Source: Edaphochlamys debaryana
Taxonomy: Eukaryota > Chlorophyta > Chlorophyceae > Chlamydomonadales
Direction: 5' to 3'
Length of the DNA: 64,000 nt
Assembly: GCA_016858145.1 (NCBI GenBank)
Contig: JAEHOE010000066.1
Coordinates: 310,001-374,000, forward strand
In this document: piece by piece, positions 63,950 through 64,000 of the stretch
How positions within the stretch are numbered: the first letter of the stretch is position 1
Layout of the letters: every line of letters begins with the position of its first letter
Program-made: the position numbers and the translations under genes
Notes under the pieces: model-generated
Seen by the model: the letters and a program-made list of their open reading frames with translations, nothing else
Told to the model about the DNA's origin: nothing
The model's database searches: none

Positions 63950-64000
63950 CTGCGGGGCGGCCAGAGACGGGGCGCGGGCAGCACGGGGCAGCATGAGGGG

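Overview
This is nuclear DNA of a green alga. It is GC-rich and intron-dense, with GT..AG introns of mostly 70-480 bases, and its proteins are rich in Ala, Gly and Gln. The gene content points to a photosynthetic, flagellated chlorophyte. There is an SBP-box transcription factor with ankyrin repeats (green lineage only), a protein with a thylakoid-lumen Tat signal, and a nexin-dynein regulatory complex subunit (motile cilia). All exon structures below were assembled by hand from reading frame, splice dinucleotides and matching intron phase; none has been checked against transcripts.

Layout. 1-877: 3' end of a Gln-rich gene (+). 4109-6463: SANT/Myb-like gene (+) whose C-terminal motif resembles that of the previous gene. 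9370-10595: LSM12 (-). 11435-17234: lysyl-tRNA synthetase, 16 exons (+), divergent from LSM12. 18321-18533: a 70-codon ORF (-) with a perfect hairpin just upstream. 19434-25987: cullin-1, 22 exons (+). 28214-34253: SBP-box/ankyrin/transmembrane factor, 14 exons (-). 35652-37121: thylakoid-lumen-targeted protein (-), divergent from 37549-43807, a 1351-residue Gln-rich coiled-coil protein with UVR-like motifs (+). 45180-47183: mitochondrial ribosomal protein uS5m (-). 48086-49641: unknown coiled-coil protein (-). 52133-53717: cyclin (-). 55625-60753: RING-CH membrane ubiquitin ligase (-). 62103 to the window end: C-terminal part of DRC2 (-).

The genes form no operon and share no single pathway. 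Two are ubiquitin-system parts (CUL1, RING-CH). Three serve translation or RNA (LysRS, uS5m, LSM12). Three are, or may be, transcription factors (SBP, the Myb-like gene and possibly the first gene). One is a cell-cycle regulator, one is axonemal and one is plastid-targeted. Long intergenic stretches hold dispersed and tandem repeats and one island of lower GC.

Points most worth a second look: (i) a LysRS intron whose retention would swap an organelle presequence for another N-terminus; (ii) tandem duplications in LysRS introns that copy exon ends, one with its 5' splice site; (iii) three candidate GC-AG introns, one splitting the second zinc finger of the SBP domain; (iv) a transcription factor with a multi-pass membrane C-terminus; (v) a repeat that sits upstream of two unrelated genes in the same orientation; (vi) introns with G-rich 5' ends and C-rich 3' ends.
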